Source of the DNA: Pseudomonas sp. LS1212
GTDB lineage: Bacteria > Pseudomonadota > Gammaproteobacteria > Pseudomonadales > Pseudomonadaceae
Assembly (NCBI RefSeq): GCF_024741815.1
Contig: NZ_CP102951.1
Span: 4,726,001-4,790,000 of the forward strand
Direction of reading: 5' to 3'
DNA: 64,000 bases
In this document: positions 56,158 to 64,000 of the stretch, in pieces
How positions within the stretch are numbered: the first letter of the stretch is position 1
Layout: each line of letters starts with the position of its first letter
Translations under genes and position numbers: made by a program
Notes under the pieces: model-generated
Databases searched by the model: none
Seen by the model: the letters and a program-made list of their open reading frames with translations, nothing else
What the model was told of the DNA's origin: nothing

Positions 56158-56550
56158 TTAACGCTTGGAGTATTGCGGACGCTTACGCGCTTTACGCAGA
56201 CCCACTTTCTTACGTTCTACTTCACGAGCATCGCGAGTCACGAAGCCTGCTTTGCGCAGTGCGCCACGCAGGGTTTCGTCGTATTGCATCAGAGCGCGGG
56301 TGATACCGTGACGGATCGCACCGGCTTGACCGCTGACACCACCACCGATGACGGTGACGTAGATGTCGAACTTCTCAACGGTTTCGGTCAGTTCCAGCGG
56401 CTGACGAACTACCATGCGGGCAGTTTCGCGACCGAAGAACACGTCCAGAGAACGGTTGTTGATGGAGATGTTGCCAGTACCCGGACGCAGGAAAACGCGT
56501 GCGGTTGCAGTCTTGCGACGGCCAGTGCCGTAGTTTTGAGTCGCCGACAT
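56158..56550 (-). CDS. rpsI: 30S ribosomal protein S9
   Basis: 130 residues, starting MSATQNYGTGRRKTATARVFLRPG and ending KARKRPQYSKR, the basic tail reaching the P site. Co-transcribed with rplM. Confidence 0.99.
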   Translation of the reverse strand: MSATQNYGTGRRKTATARVFLRPGTGNISINNRSLDVFFGRETARMVVRQPLELTETVEKFDIYVTVIGGGVSGQAGAIRHGITRALMQYDETLRGALRKAGFVTRDAREVERKKVGLRKARKRPQYSKR

Positions 56551-56564
56551 AATGAACTATTCCG

Positions 56565-56993
56565 TTAAATCTTCAGTTCTTGGGGCTGCTGAGCAGTATG
56601 AGGGTGAGCAGCGCCCGCATAGACTTTCAGCTTACGGTACATGTCGCGACCCAGCGGGTTCTTGGGCAGCATGCCTTTGACCGCGGTCTCGATCACGCGC
56701 TCAGGGGCCTTGGCGATCAGCTTTTCAAAGTTGATCGACTTGATGCCGCCCGGGAAACCGGAGTGGGAGTAGTACATTTTGTCAGTGGTCTTGGCACCAG
56801 TAACACGAACCTGCTCGGCATTGATCACGACGATGTAGTCGCCGGTATCAACGTGCGGAGTGTACTCAGGCTTATGCTTGCCACGCAGACGGCTCGCGAT
56901 CTCAGTGGCCAGACGACCCAGGGTCTGACCAGCAGCGTCAACGACGAACCAGTCGCGCTTTACTGTTTCCGGTTTAGCAGTAAAAGTTTTCAT
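56565..56993 (-). CDS. rplM: 50S ribosomal protein L13
   Basis: 142 residues: MKTFTAKPETVKRDWFVVDAAGQTLGRLA and the motif HVDTGDYIVVINA. First gene of rplM-rpsI; 14 nt separate the two. Confidence 0.99.
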   Translation of the reverse strand: MKTFTAKPETVKRDWFVVDAAGQTLGRLATEIASRLRGKHKPEYTPHVDTGDYIVVINAEQVRVTGAKTTDKMYYSHSGFPGGIKSINFEKLIAKAPERVIETAVKGMLPKNPLGRDMYRKLKVYAGAAHPHTAQQPQELKI

Positions 56994-57242
56994 TCTTTAT
57001 AGCCTCAGAGGCCGCCCAGCAAAATTAAGACGGCAGATCTTACTGAATAGTGCGTACTTTGACAAGTCAAAGGCAGCCGGATACAGACGCTATCGGGGGC
57101 TCGGGTCAGCGCGTCCAATATACGGCAAGATTCTTCGGCAAGCGGCGCATCACTTCCACTGCAGAGAGAGGGGGCGAATTATCCAGATTGCGAAAAAAAT
57201 ATCAACCTGCTTTTATGATTCCTTTGCCTTCGGGAGATGCAA

Positions 57243-58280
57243 ATGGACTATCGCAAGCTGGGCCGAACCGGTCTGGACGTCAGCGCCCTGTGCCTTGGAA
57301 CCATGACCTGGGGCGAACAGAACAGCCAGGACGAAGCATTTGCCCAGATCGCCCGAGCCAAGGAAGCCGGCATCAATTTCATCGATACCGCGGAAATGTA
57401 CCCGGTGCCGCCCCGCCCCGAAACCCATGCCAGCACCGAACGCTACATCGGCAACTGGTTCAAGGCCCGGGGCGATCGCGCCGACTGGATCCTCGCCAGC
57501 AAGGTCGCCGGCCCTGGCAACAGCATCAGCCACATCCGTGACGGCCAGCTCAAGCACAACCGCGAACATATCGTTGCGGCCCTGGATGCCAGCCTCAAGC
57601 GCCTGCAGACCGACTGGATCGACCTGTACCAGCTGCACTGGCCGGAACGCAGCACCAATTTCTTCGGCAAGCTTGGCTACCAGCACCAGGAAGAAACCCT
57701 GACGCCGCTCGAGGAAACCCTGGAAGTGCTCGACGAGCAGGTCAAGGCCGGCAAGATCCGCCATGTGGGCCTGTCCAACGAAACACCGTGGGGCACCATG
57801 AAATTCCTGCAGCTGGCCGAGAGCCGCGGCTGGCCACGCGCTGTGTCTATCCAGAACCCCTACAACCTGCTCAATCGCAGCTTCGAGGTGGGCCTGGCCG
57901 AGGTCGCCATCCGCGAACAGTGCGGGCTCCTGGCTTATTCACCGCTGGCGTTCGGCATGCTGTCGGGCAAATACGAAAATGGCGCACGCCCGAGCAATGG
58001 TCGCCTGACGCTGTTCAGCCGTTTTTCGCGCTATTCCAACCCGCAGGCAATTGCCGCCTGCAGCCGCTATGTCGCCCTGGCGCATGAACACGGCCTGGAC
58101 CCGGCGCAAATGGCCCTGGCGTTTGTCACCCGGCAGTCGTTCGTGACCAGCAATATCATTGGGGCTACGTCGCTTGAACAGCTGGAGAGCAATCTGGCGA
58201 GCTTTGAGCTGAAGCTTTCCGAGGAAGTGCTGGCGGGGATCGAGGCGATTCACAAGGATCAGCCGAATCCGGCGCCGTAA
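57243..58280 (+). CDS. tas: Tas-type aldo/keto reductase
   Basis: 345 residues of the AKR barrel: MDYRKLGRTGLDVSALCLGTMTWG, catalytic Asp and Tyr in IDTAEMYP, Lys in ILASKVAG, His in LYQLHWP. NADP(H)-dependent; E. coli Tas is a multicopy suppressor of tyrosine auxotrophy. The ATG at 57243 is preferred to one two codons upstream because GGGAG then has normal spacing. Confidence 0.9.
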   Translation: MDYRKLGRTGLDVSALCLGTMTWGEQNSQDEAFAQIARAKEAGINFIDTAEMYPVPPRPETHASTERYIGNWFKARGDRADWILASKVAGPGNSISHIRDGQLKHNREHIVAALDASLKRLQTDWIDLYQLHWPERSTNFFGKLGYQHQEETLTPLEETLEVLDEQVKAGKIRHVGLSNETPWGTMKFLQLAESRGWPRAVSIQNPYNLLNRSFEVGLAEVAIREQCGLLAYSPLAFGMLSGKYENGARPSNGRLTLFSRFSRYSNPQAIAACSRYVALAHEHGLDPAQMALAFVTRQSFVTSNIIGATSLEQLESNLASFELKLSEEVLAGIEAIHKDQPNPAP

Positions 58281-58299
58281 GAAGGGCCTTCAGCCCTTA

Positions 58300-58364
58300 A
58301 TCGCTGGCAAGCCAGCTCCTACAAAGTACAGCGCAACTTCTGTAGGAGCTGGCTTGCCAGCGAT
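58300..58364. repeat. REP pair (inverted)
   Basis: Perfect 24-bp arms, 58300-58323 and 58341-58364, CTCCTACA variant, between the convergent tas and acyl-CoA dehydrogenase genes. Confidence 0.93.
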
Positions 58365-58388
58365 CGGGCGCATGGCGCCCGCAATAAC

Positions 58389-59525
58389 TCACAACGACCG
58401 AGCAATGATCTCCTTCATGATTTCATTGGTCCCGGCATAGATCCGCTGCACCCGCGCATCCGCCCAGGCCCGCGCAATCGGGTATTCCCACATGAACCCG
58501 TACCCACCATGCAACTGCACACACTCGTCGAGCACCTTGCATTGCAGGTCCGTGCCCCAGTATTTGGCCATCGCCGCCGTCGGCACATCGAGCTTGCCCT
58601 GCAGGTGCAACTCCAGGCAGCGATCGACGAACACGCGCCCGATCTGCACTTCAGTGGCGATTTCCGCCAGCTTGAAGCGGGTATTCTGGAACTCGGCAAT
58701 GGCCTGGCCGAAGGCCTTGCGCTCGCGGGTGTAATCCAGCGTCCACTGCAATGCCGCCTCGGCCGACGCCAAGCCACCTATGGCGACCGTCAGGCGCTCC
58801 TGAGGCAATTCCTGCATCAGGTAGGCGAACCCCATCCCGAGCTGTCCCAGCAGGTTCTCCTTGGGCACCCGGACGCTCTGGAAGAACAGCTCGGAGGTGT
58901 CCTGCGCTTTCATGCCGACCTTTTCCAGCCGATTGCCCTTGTCGAAGCCCGGCGTATCGGCCTCCACCAGAAACAGACTGATGCCCTTGGCCCCGGCCTT
59001 CGGATCGGTCTTGGCGACAACAATCACCAGATCGGCAAGAAACCCATTGGTGATAAAGGTCTTCGAGCCGTTGATCACATAGTCGTCGCCGTCCAGCACT
59101 GCCGTGGTCTTGACCCCTTGCAAGTCGGAGCCGGCGCCCGGCTCGGTCATGGCGATGGCACTGACCATCTCGCCCGAAACCAGTTTGGGCAGGTACTTGA
59201 GTTTCAGAGCCTCACTGCCGTAATGCAAGATGTACGGCGCAACGATATCGGAGTGCAGGGAGAAGCCGATGCCTGTCAACCCCAGACGTCCGATTTCTTC
59301 GATAACCACCGTGCTGTAGAGGAAGTCGGCCGCCATGCCGCCATACTCCTCCGGCAGGTGCGAGCAGAGCATCCCGGCCTCCCCCGCCTTGTTCCAGAGC
59401 GTGCGATCGACGTACCCCTGTTTCTCCCATTGGGCGTGAAAAGGCACGGCTTCTTTCTCGAGAAACTTGCGCACGCTTTCGCGAAACAATTCGTGTTCGG
59501 AGCTGAACAGCGTTCTGGGAATCAT
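58389..59525 (-). CDS. Acyl-CoA dehydrogenase
   Basis: 378 residues: helical N-terminal domain, middle beta domain (AIAMTEPGAGSDLQGVKTTAVLDGDDYVINGSKTFITNG), and C-terminal four-helix domain (RTFGQ-like ERKAFGQAIAEFQN; YAGTNEIMKEIIARSL). FAD-dependent oxidation of acyl-CoA; chain length unknown. Divergent from the AraC-type regulator, which may control it. Confidence 0.93.
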   Translation of the reverse strand: MIPRTLFSSEHELFRESVRKFLEKEAVPFHAQWEKQGYVDRTLWNKAGEAGMLCSHLPEEYGGMAADFLYSTVVIEEIGRLGLTGIGFSLHSDIVAPYILHYGSEALKLKYLPKLVSGEMVSAIAMTEPGAGSDLQGVKTTAVLDGDDYVINGSKTFITNGFLADLVIVVAKTDPKAGAKGISLFLVEADTPGFDKGNRLEKVGMKAQDTSELFFQSVRVPKENLLGQLGMGFAYLMQELPQERLTVAIGGLASAEAALQWTLDYTRERKAFGQAIAEFQNTRFKLAEIATEVQIGRVFVDRCLELHLQGKLDVPTAAMAKYWGTDLQCKVLDECVQLHGGYGFMWEYPIARAWADARVQRIYAGTNEIMKEIIARSL

Positions 59526-59659
59526 GCAGGCACCTGAGCGAACCATGGATGGATTACAGAGACTAGGCCGTCGATCCGATGCGGAACACTGGACACAAGC
59601 GCCAAAAAATAAGACGATCCAGCCGTTTGTTGACCACTATCCCATATAAGAATAATGAA

Positions 59660-60664
59660 ATGATGTTTACCCCACACACGGCGTCCTTGCGACGCGTCAG
59701 CATCCTGGCCATCGACAAGGTGTTCGCCTCGACGCTCATGCAGGCCAAAGATTTTTTCTATCTCGCCAGCCTACGCTACGGCAAGCAATTGGGCGTCGGC
59801 CTGCAGCCCATTTTCGAAACCCGCCTGGTCAGCCCGGACGGCCAGCCGGTTCGCAGTTTCAGCGACGTCGTGCTGCCGGTGGACGGCGGCCTGGAACAGG
59901 CCGACGTGATTATCTTGCCCGCCTTCTGGGAGGATTTCGACACCCTCTGCCAACGTTACCCGCAAGTGCTGCCCTGGCTGCGCGAGCAACATGCCCGGGG
60001 CGCAGTGCTGTGCGGCGAGGCCAGCGGTGTGTTCTGGCTGGCCGAAGCGGGCCTGCTCGATGGCAAGGAGGCGACGACCTACTGGCGCTTTTTCAGCGAG
60101 TTCGGCGAACGCTACCCCAAGGTGCATCTCAATCCGGACAAACACCTGACCGACGCCGACAACCTGTATTGCGCCGGCGGCACGACCTCGGCCTGCGACC
60201 TGTACATTTACTTGATCGAGCGCTTCTGCGGCGCCAATGTCGCCCAGGCCGTGGCCCGCGATACGCTCTACGAAGTACAGCGCAACTATGCACCGGGCAG
60301 GATGGGCTTTGGCGGGCAGAAACTGCACCAGGACCTGGTGATTCTGCAGATCCAGCAATGGCTGGAAGAGCACTTCGCCGACAAGTTCCGCTTCGAAGAT
60401 GTCGCTCGCGAGCATGGCATGAGCATCCGCAATTTCATGCGCCGCTTCCAGGCCGCCACCGGCGACAAGCCCCTGCACTACCTGCAACGACTGCGCATTG
60501 AAACGGCCAAGGGCTTGCTCTCGAGCACCCGCAAGAGCATCAAGACGATCAGTTATGAAGTGGGCTACGACGACGCCAGCTTCTTTGCCCGGCTGTTTCG
60601 CCAGCACACCCAGCTGTCACCGAACCAGTATCGGCAGCAGTTTTTGCAGGAAGTCGCGGTGTAG
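59660..60664 (+). CDS. GlxA-type AraC family regulator with DJ-1/PfpI domain
   Basis: 334 residues: N-terminal DJ-1/PfpI-like domain about 10-190 (VSILAIDKVFASTLMQAKDF; GAVLCGEASGVFWLAEAGLLDG) and C-terminal AraC HTH about 235-330 (DKPLHYLQRLRIETAKGLL, SYEVGYDDASFFARLFRQHTQLSPNQYR). Two adjacent ATG codons begin it (59660, 59663). A likely activator of a neighbouring gene; the divergent acyl-CoA dehydrogenase is the obvious candidate. Confidence 0.88.
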   Translation: MMFTPHTASLRRVSILAIDKVFASTLMQAKDFFYLASLRYGKQLGVGLQPIFETRLVSPDGQPVRSFSDVVLPVDGGLEQADVIILPAFWEDFDTLCQRYPQVLPWLREQHARGAVLCGEASGVFWLAEAGLLDGKEATTYWRFFSEFGERYPKVHLNPDKHLTDADNLYCAGGTTSACDLYIYLIERFCGANVAQAVARDTLYEVQRNYAPGRMGFGGQKLHQDLVILQIQQWLEEHFADKFRFEDVAREHGMSIRNFMRRFQAATGDKPLHYLQRLRIETAKGLLSSTRKSIKTISYEVGYDDASFFARLFRQHTQLSPNQYRQQFLQEVAV

Positions 60665-60687
60665 CTCAGACGCACCGTGTCGCCCGC

Positions 60688-60742
60688 ATCGCTGGCAAGC
60701 CAGCTCCCACGTGAACTCTGTAGGAGCTGGCTTGCCAGCGAT
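60688..60742. repeat. REP pair (inverted)
   Basis: Arms ATCGCTGGCAAGCCAGCTCCCAC (60688-60710) and complement (60720-60742) with one mismatch and a 9-nt centre, between the convergent regulator and zapE. Confidence 0.9.
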
Positions 60743-60768
60743 GAGGCCGTGACAGACGCTACAAAACC

Positions 60769-61863
60769 CTAAGGCTTATGCGCCCGCGCAAGAAACTCAT
60801 GGGACTGCATCTCCAGCAAACGGCTAAGCGTGCGCTGGAATTCAAAGGTCAAGCGACCGCCGGTGTACAGATCCTTGAGCTCGACCTCCGCCGAGATGAT
60901 CAGCTTGACGTTACGGTCGTAGAATTCGTCGACCATGTTGATGAATCGCCGGGCGATGTCATCGGTGTGCACCCCCATCTGCTCAACGCCACCAAGCAGG
61001 ACGGCATGGAAGATCTTGCCCAGTTCGATGTAGTCGTTCTGGCTGCGCGGGCCGTCGCACAATTCGCGGAACTCGAACCAGGCCACGTCATCGCAGGTAC
61101 GCAAGGCACGGATTTCGCGATTCTCGATGATCAACACATCGTTTTCCACGGCCTGGGTGCATTCAGGCGTCAGGGCGCGGAAGCTCTTGCGCAGGCTTTC
61201 GTCAGCCGCATCGTCGAGCGGGAAGTGGTACAGCTCGGCCTGCTCCAGATGGCGCAGTCGGTAATCCACGCCACTGTCGACGTTGACGATATCGGTGTTC
61301 TGCTTGATCAACGCAATCGCCGGCAGGAACCGCGCGCGCTGCAGGCCATCCTTGTACAAGCCGTCGGGCACGATGTTCGAGGTCGCAACCAAGGTCACGC
61401 CGTTCTTGAACAGCTCTTCCATCAGTGTGCCCAGGATCATGGCATCGGTGATATCGGAAACGAAGAATTCGTCGAAACAGATGACCCGTGCCTCGTCGGA
61501 GAAACGCTTGGCGATGACCGTCAGCGGGTTCTTTTCGCCCTTGAGGGTTTTCATTTCTTCGTGCACGCGCTTCATGAAGCGGTGGAAGTGCGTCCGGACT
61601 TTTTCCTTGAACGGCAGCGCTTCGAAGAAGGTATCGACCAGGTAGGTCTTGCCCCGGCCTACCCCACCCCAGAAGTACAAGCCCTTGACCGGCGCCTGCT
61701 CCTTCTTGCCGAACAACTTGCCGAATACCCCCGGCTTGCTGTTCTGCGCCGCCACCAGATCGTCGTACAGGCGCTGCAGATGACGCACGGCCGTTTCCTG
61801 CGCGGCGTCATGGAAAAATTCGGGGCGTTTCAGATCAGCTTGGTATCGTTCTAGGGGCGTCAT
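60769..61863 (-). CDS. zapE: ZapE cell-division ATPase (AFG1-like)
   Basis: 364 residues: AFG1-type AAA+ with Walker A GGVGRGKTYLVD at about 67-78, Walker B VICFDEFFVSDITDAM, and ATSNIVPDGLY. ZapE regulates FtsZ-ring stability under stress. Start MTPLERYQADLKRPEF. Confidence 0.94.
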   Translation of the reverse strand: MTPLERYQADLKRPEFFHDAAQETAVRHLQRLYDDLVAAQNSKPGVFGKLFGKKEQAPVKGLYFWGGVGRGKTYLVDTFFEALPFKEKVRTHFHRFMKRVHEEMKTLKGEKNPLTVIAKRFSDEARVICFDEFFVSDITDAMILGTLMEELFKNGVTLVATSNIVPDGLYKDGLQRARFLPAIALIKQNTDIVNVDSGVDYRLRHLEQAELYHFPLDDAADESLRKSFRALTPECTQAVENDVLIIENREIRALRTCDDVAWFEFRELCDGPRSQNDYIELGKIFHAVLLGGVEQMGVHTDDIARRFINMVDEFYDRNVKLIISAEVELKDLYTGGRLTFEFQRTLSRLLEMQSHEFLARAHKP

Positions 61864-61948
61864 AATTCGTTAGCAAGGCAACAAAAACGGGCCGACACTG
61901 TAGCGACGGCCCTGGATAATGGCAATCGGACCTTCCGATAGCCGTGGT

Positions 61949-63295
61949 TTAGTCCTGCGGCTGCAATGCCACTCGCAGGGCCGCAATTGCCGCATCACGC
62001 GCAGCAGCATCGGCAAATTCCGGGCTATCGGCCACGCATTCGCCCTCGAGCCACAGGCTGAAACGGCCCGCTTCGCTGCGCAGGTCCAATTCCTGCCCCT
62101 GTTGCAGTTGCTTGGTCACGGCACCGGCCGTCTTGCCATCGGCAAAACCACAGGACAGCAGCAGTTGCTCGCCATCGGCGGCCAGCAAGCGGAAACGGAA
62201 ACTGCCGTCGTCTTCACGGAAACTGACGAAGCGCGCGGTTTTCGCGGCCTTCTTCTTGGTTCCAACGGTGCTTTGCACCTCGCTGCGGAACGAACGCAGG
62301 CCAACCGCCTCACGCAGTTGCTCAAGGAACGGGGTGGCGACCTTGCGGGCTTTTTGCGCGCCCGCCTGGAGGATGTCTTCCAGATCGGCCGGGCGCTCGA
62401 GGAACTGGTGATAACGCTCGCGAGCCTCGCCCAGCTCGCCGTCCAGCAGCTGGAACAGCCGCTGCTTGGCATCGCCCCAACCCAGGCCCTGCAACAGCTC
62501 GGAACGGAACTCAGAGGCTTGTGCGGGGGTAGCGAAGGCCTGGAACAGGGTGAACAGGTGGGAGCTGTCCGGATCCTTGGCTTCGCCCGGGGCACGGGAG
62601 TCAGTGACGATGCGCGAAATCGCCTCCTTCATCTCCTTGGCGCTGCTGAACAACGGAATGGTGTTGTCATAGCTCTTGGACATCTTGCGCCCGTCCAGAC
62701 CCGGCAGCGTCGCGACGCTTTCCTCGATCACGGCTTCGGGCATGACGAAGAAATCCTTGCCCCGGCCGAACAGATGGTTGAAGCGCTGGCCGATGTCGCG
62801 GGCCATTTCCACATGCTGGATCTGGTCGCGACCGACCGGCACCTTGTGCGCGTTGAACATGAGGATGTCGGCGGCCATCAGCACCGGGTAGCTGTACAGG
62901 CCCATGGTGATACCGGCGTCCGGGTCTTCGCCGGTTTCGACGTTCTTGTCCACCGAGGCCTTGTAGGCGTGCGCACGGTTGAGCAGGCCCTTGGCCGCGA
63001 CGCAGGTCAGCAGCCAGGTCAGTTCGGGAATCTCGGTGATATCGGACTGACGATAAAACGTCACGCGCTCGACATCCAGACCGGCCGCCAGCCAGGTCGC
63101 AGCGATTTCCAGGCGCGAGCGCTGGATGCGCAACGGGTCGTCGCACTTGATCAGCGCGTGATAGTCAGCCAGGAAATAGAACGAATCGGCATCGCGCTGG
63201 CGACTGGCGACGATCGCCGGACGAATGGCACCAGCATAGTTGCCCAGGTGCGGCGTGCCGGTGGTGGTGATACCGGTAAGGATACGAGTGGTCAT
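61949..63295 (-). CDS. trpS: Tryptophanyl-tRNA synthetase with C-terminal extension
   Basis: 448 residues. The class I core carries the HIGH-like TGTPHLGNYAGA near the start and KMSKSYDN (about 200). The core ends near residue 345; the last 100 residues (TARFVSFREDDGSFRFRLLAADGEQLLLSCGF...) are an added beta-rich domain not found in E. coli TrpS (334 aa) but normal for Pseudomonas. ATG at 63295 gives the core start MTTRILTG. Confidence 0.95.
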   Translation of the reverse strand: MTTRILTGITTTGTPHLGNYAGAIRPAIVASRQRDADSFYFLADYHALIKCDDPLRIQRSRLEIAATWLAAGLDVERVTFYRQSDITEIPELTWLLTCVAAKGLLNRAHAYKASVDKNVETGEDPDAGITMGLYSYPVLMAADILMFNAHKVPVGRDQIQHVEMARDIGQRFNHLFGRGKDFFVMPEAVIEESVATLPGLDGRKMSKSYDNTIPLFSSAKEMKEAISRIVTDSRAPGEAKDPDSSHLFTLFQAFATPAQASEFRSELLQGLGWGDAKQRLFQLLDGELGEARERYHQFLERPADLEDILQAGAQKARKVATPFLEQLREAVGLRSFRSEVQSTVGTKKKAAKTARFVSFREDDGSFRFRLLAADGEQLLLSCGFADGKTAGAVTKQLQQGQELDLRSEAGRFSLWLEGECVADSPEFADAAARDAAIAALRVALQPQD

Positions 63296-63319
63296 GGCTA
63301 ATCGCTTATCAGGCTTCAA

Positions 63320-63949
63320 TCAGTTCGTAAGACGCGGCAATACCAGATCCTTGAGGTCGGTCAGCTTGCCGTGGAAAAAGTGTCCGCATTCTGCCACTTT
63401 CAGCAGCTCATGGGGGCGTTCGAGGGCGTCGGACCAGTCGTAAACCAGCTGCGGCTCGACCACCTCGTCGGTGTCAGGCTGGATAACCGTCAATGCACAG
63501 TCCTGCGGCAGCTGATGCTCGGCACTCAAACGCATCACTGCCGGGGCAACCATGAACAGGCGCGCCAACGACGTGCCCCTGGCTTCCAGGCGACCACCAA
63601 GGCTGGCGGCGACAAAGCCACCGAAGGAGAAACCCAGCAGGGTCAGCGGCAATTGCGGGTGCTGCTCGATCAGCCAGGCGGCGGCAGCCTGGGCGTCATC
63701 GACCTCGCCGCTGCCCATGTCATGGCTGCCGGCACTGGCGCCCACGCCACGATAATTGAAGCGCAGGGTGATCAAACCGGCGTCGCGTGCGGTACGCTGT
63801 AGCGTAGAGACCACCTTGTTGAGCATGGTGCCGCCCTGGACGGGGTTGGGATGGCAAATCAGCGCCATGCCACGTGCGTCAGGCACATCCAGATACAGGG
63901 CTTCCAGTTGGCCCACCGGGCCATCAATGAATACGGGGGTTTCGCGCAT
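63320..63949 (-). CDS. Alpha/beta hydrolase
   Basis: 209 residues: oxyanion HPNPVQGG, nucleophile elbow GFS108FGG, acidic residue in PDTDEVV and catalytic His in AECGHFFHG. Similar to dienelactone-hydrolase-like/YhfR-type esterases; substrate unknown. 24 nt upstream of trpS and on the same strand, so probably co-transcribed. A TTG two codons upstream has a better-spaced GGAG. Confidence 0.85.
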   Translation of the reverse strand: MRETPVFIDGPVGQLEALYLDVPDARGMALICHPNPVQGGTMLNKVVSTLQRTARDAGLITLRFNYRGVGASAGSHDMGSGEVDDAQAAAAWLIEQHPQLPLTLLGFSFGGFVAASLGGRLEARGTSLARLFMVAPAVMRLSAEHQLPQDCALTVIQPDTDEVVEPQLVYDWSDALERPHELLKVAECGHFFHGKLTDLKDLVLPRLTN

Positions 63950-64000
63950 GAGCAAGAAGGTACTCCGTGACCCCGGATAGGGTCGACTCGTCTAGCTGAA

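Overview
The window is a piece of a Pseudomonas chromosome, most like the P. fluorescens / P. putida side of the genus. The evidence is the GC-rich coding sequence, the colRS locus, the REP repeats with an ATCGCTGGC...GCCAGCGAT core, and a gene order that I recall from the P. aeruginosa PAO1 stretch running roughly from mexW through groESL, ampG, panE, argJ, secA and lpxC, the whole dcw cluster, rnpB, rsmI, lpoA, gmhA, sspAB, petABC and rpsI/rplM to trpS. The locus-tag parallels come from memory, not from a search.

Layout. 1-6500: the 3' end of an RND efflux permease, then (minus strand) a small exported protein, an InaA/WapQ-type LPS kinase, a methyltransferase and the ColS/ColR two-component system, with a divergent PAP2 membrane phosphatase. 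This is an outer-membrane and lipid homeostasis block. 6500-9050: the accessory part. It holds a DUF3077-type small gene with a structured leader, a 9-bp tandem repeat array, and an AT-rich three-gene type VI secretion module: an hcp gene broken by one in-frame TAA, a Tlde1/DUF2778-like L,D-transpeptidase effector, and a small two-helix membrane protein that is the candidate immunity protein. 9050-25000: groESL behind a recognisable sigma-32 promoter, fxsA, a HugZ-like protein, an SDR, a DUF481 protein, atl, ampG, mscS, yajQ, panE, a PAS/HAMP sensor kinase, a cobalamin adenosyltransferase, a Nudix-ThiE fusion, a GST and argJ. 25000-46800: secA, dciA, lpxC and the division and cell-wall cluster mraZ-rsmH-ftsL-ftsI-murE-murF-mraY-murD-ftsW-murG-murC-ddl-ftsQ-ftsA-ftsZ, all on the minus strand and mostly with overlapping stop and start codons. 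46900-47270: the RNase P RNA. 47400-64000: rsmI, lpoA, yraN, gmhA, dolP, sspAB, the cytochrome bc1 operon, rplM-rpsI, an aldo-keto reductase, an acyl-CoA dehydrogenase, an AraC/DJ-1 regulator, zapE, trpS and an alpha/beta hydrolase.

How it works together. Most of the window is conserved core: envelope synthesis and division (dcw, lpxC, gmhA, lpoA, dolP, ampG), protein export and folding (secA, groESL), respiration (petABC) and translation (rpsI, rplM, trpS, rnpB, rsmI). The novelty is concentrated at 6850-9010. The best candidate system is the Hcp-Tlde1-membrane protein cassette: effector and putative immunity genes look intact and translationally coupled, while the Hcp carrier is interrupted by a single stop codon. 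Secondary signals are a perfect 13-bp inverted repeat bracketing the mraZ promoter, the paired-repeat leader of the DUF3077 gene, and the 14.8-copy 9-bp array.
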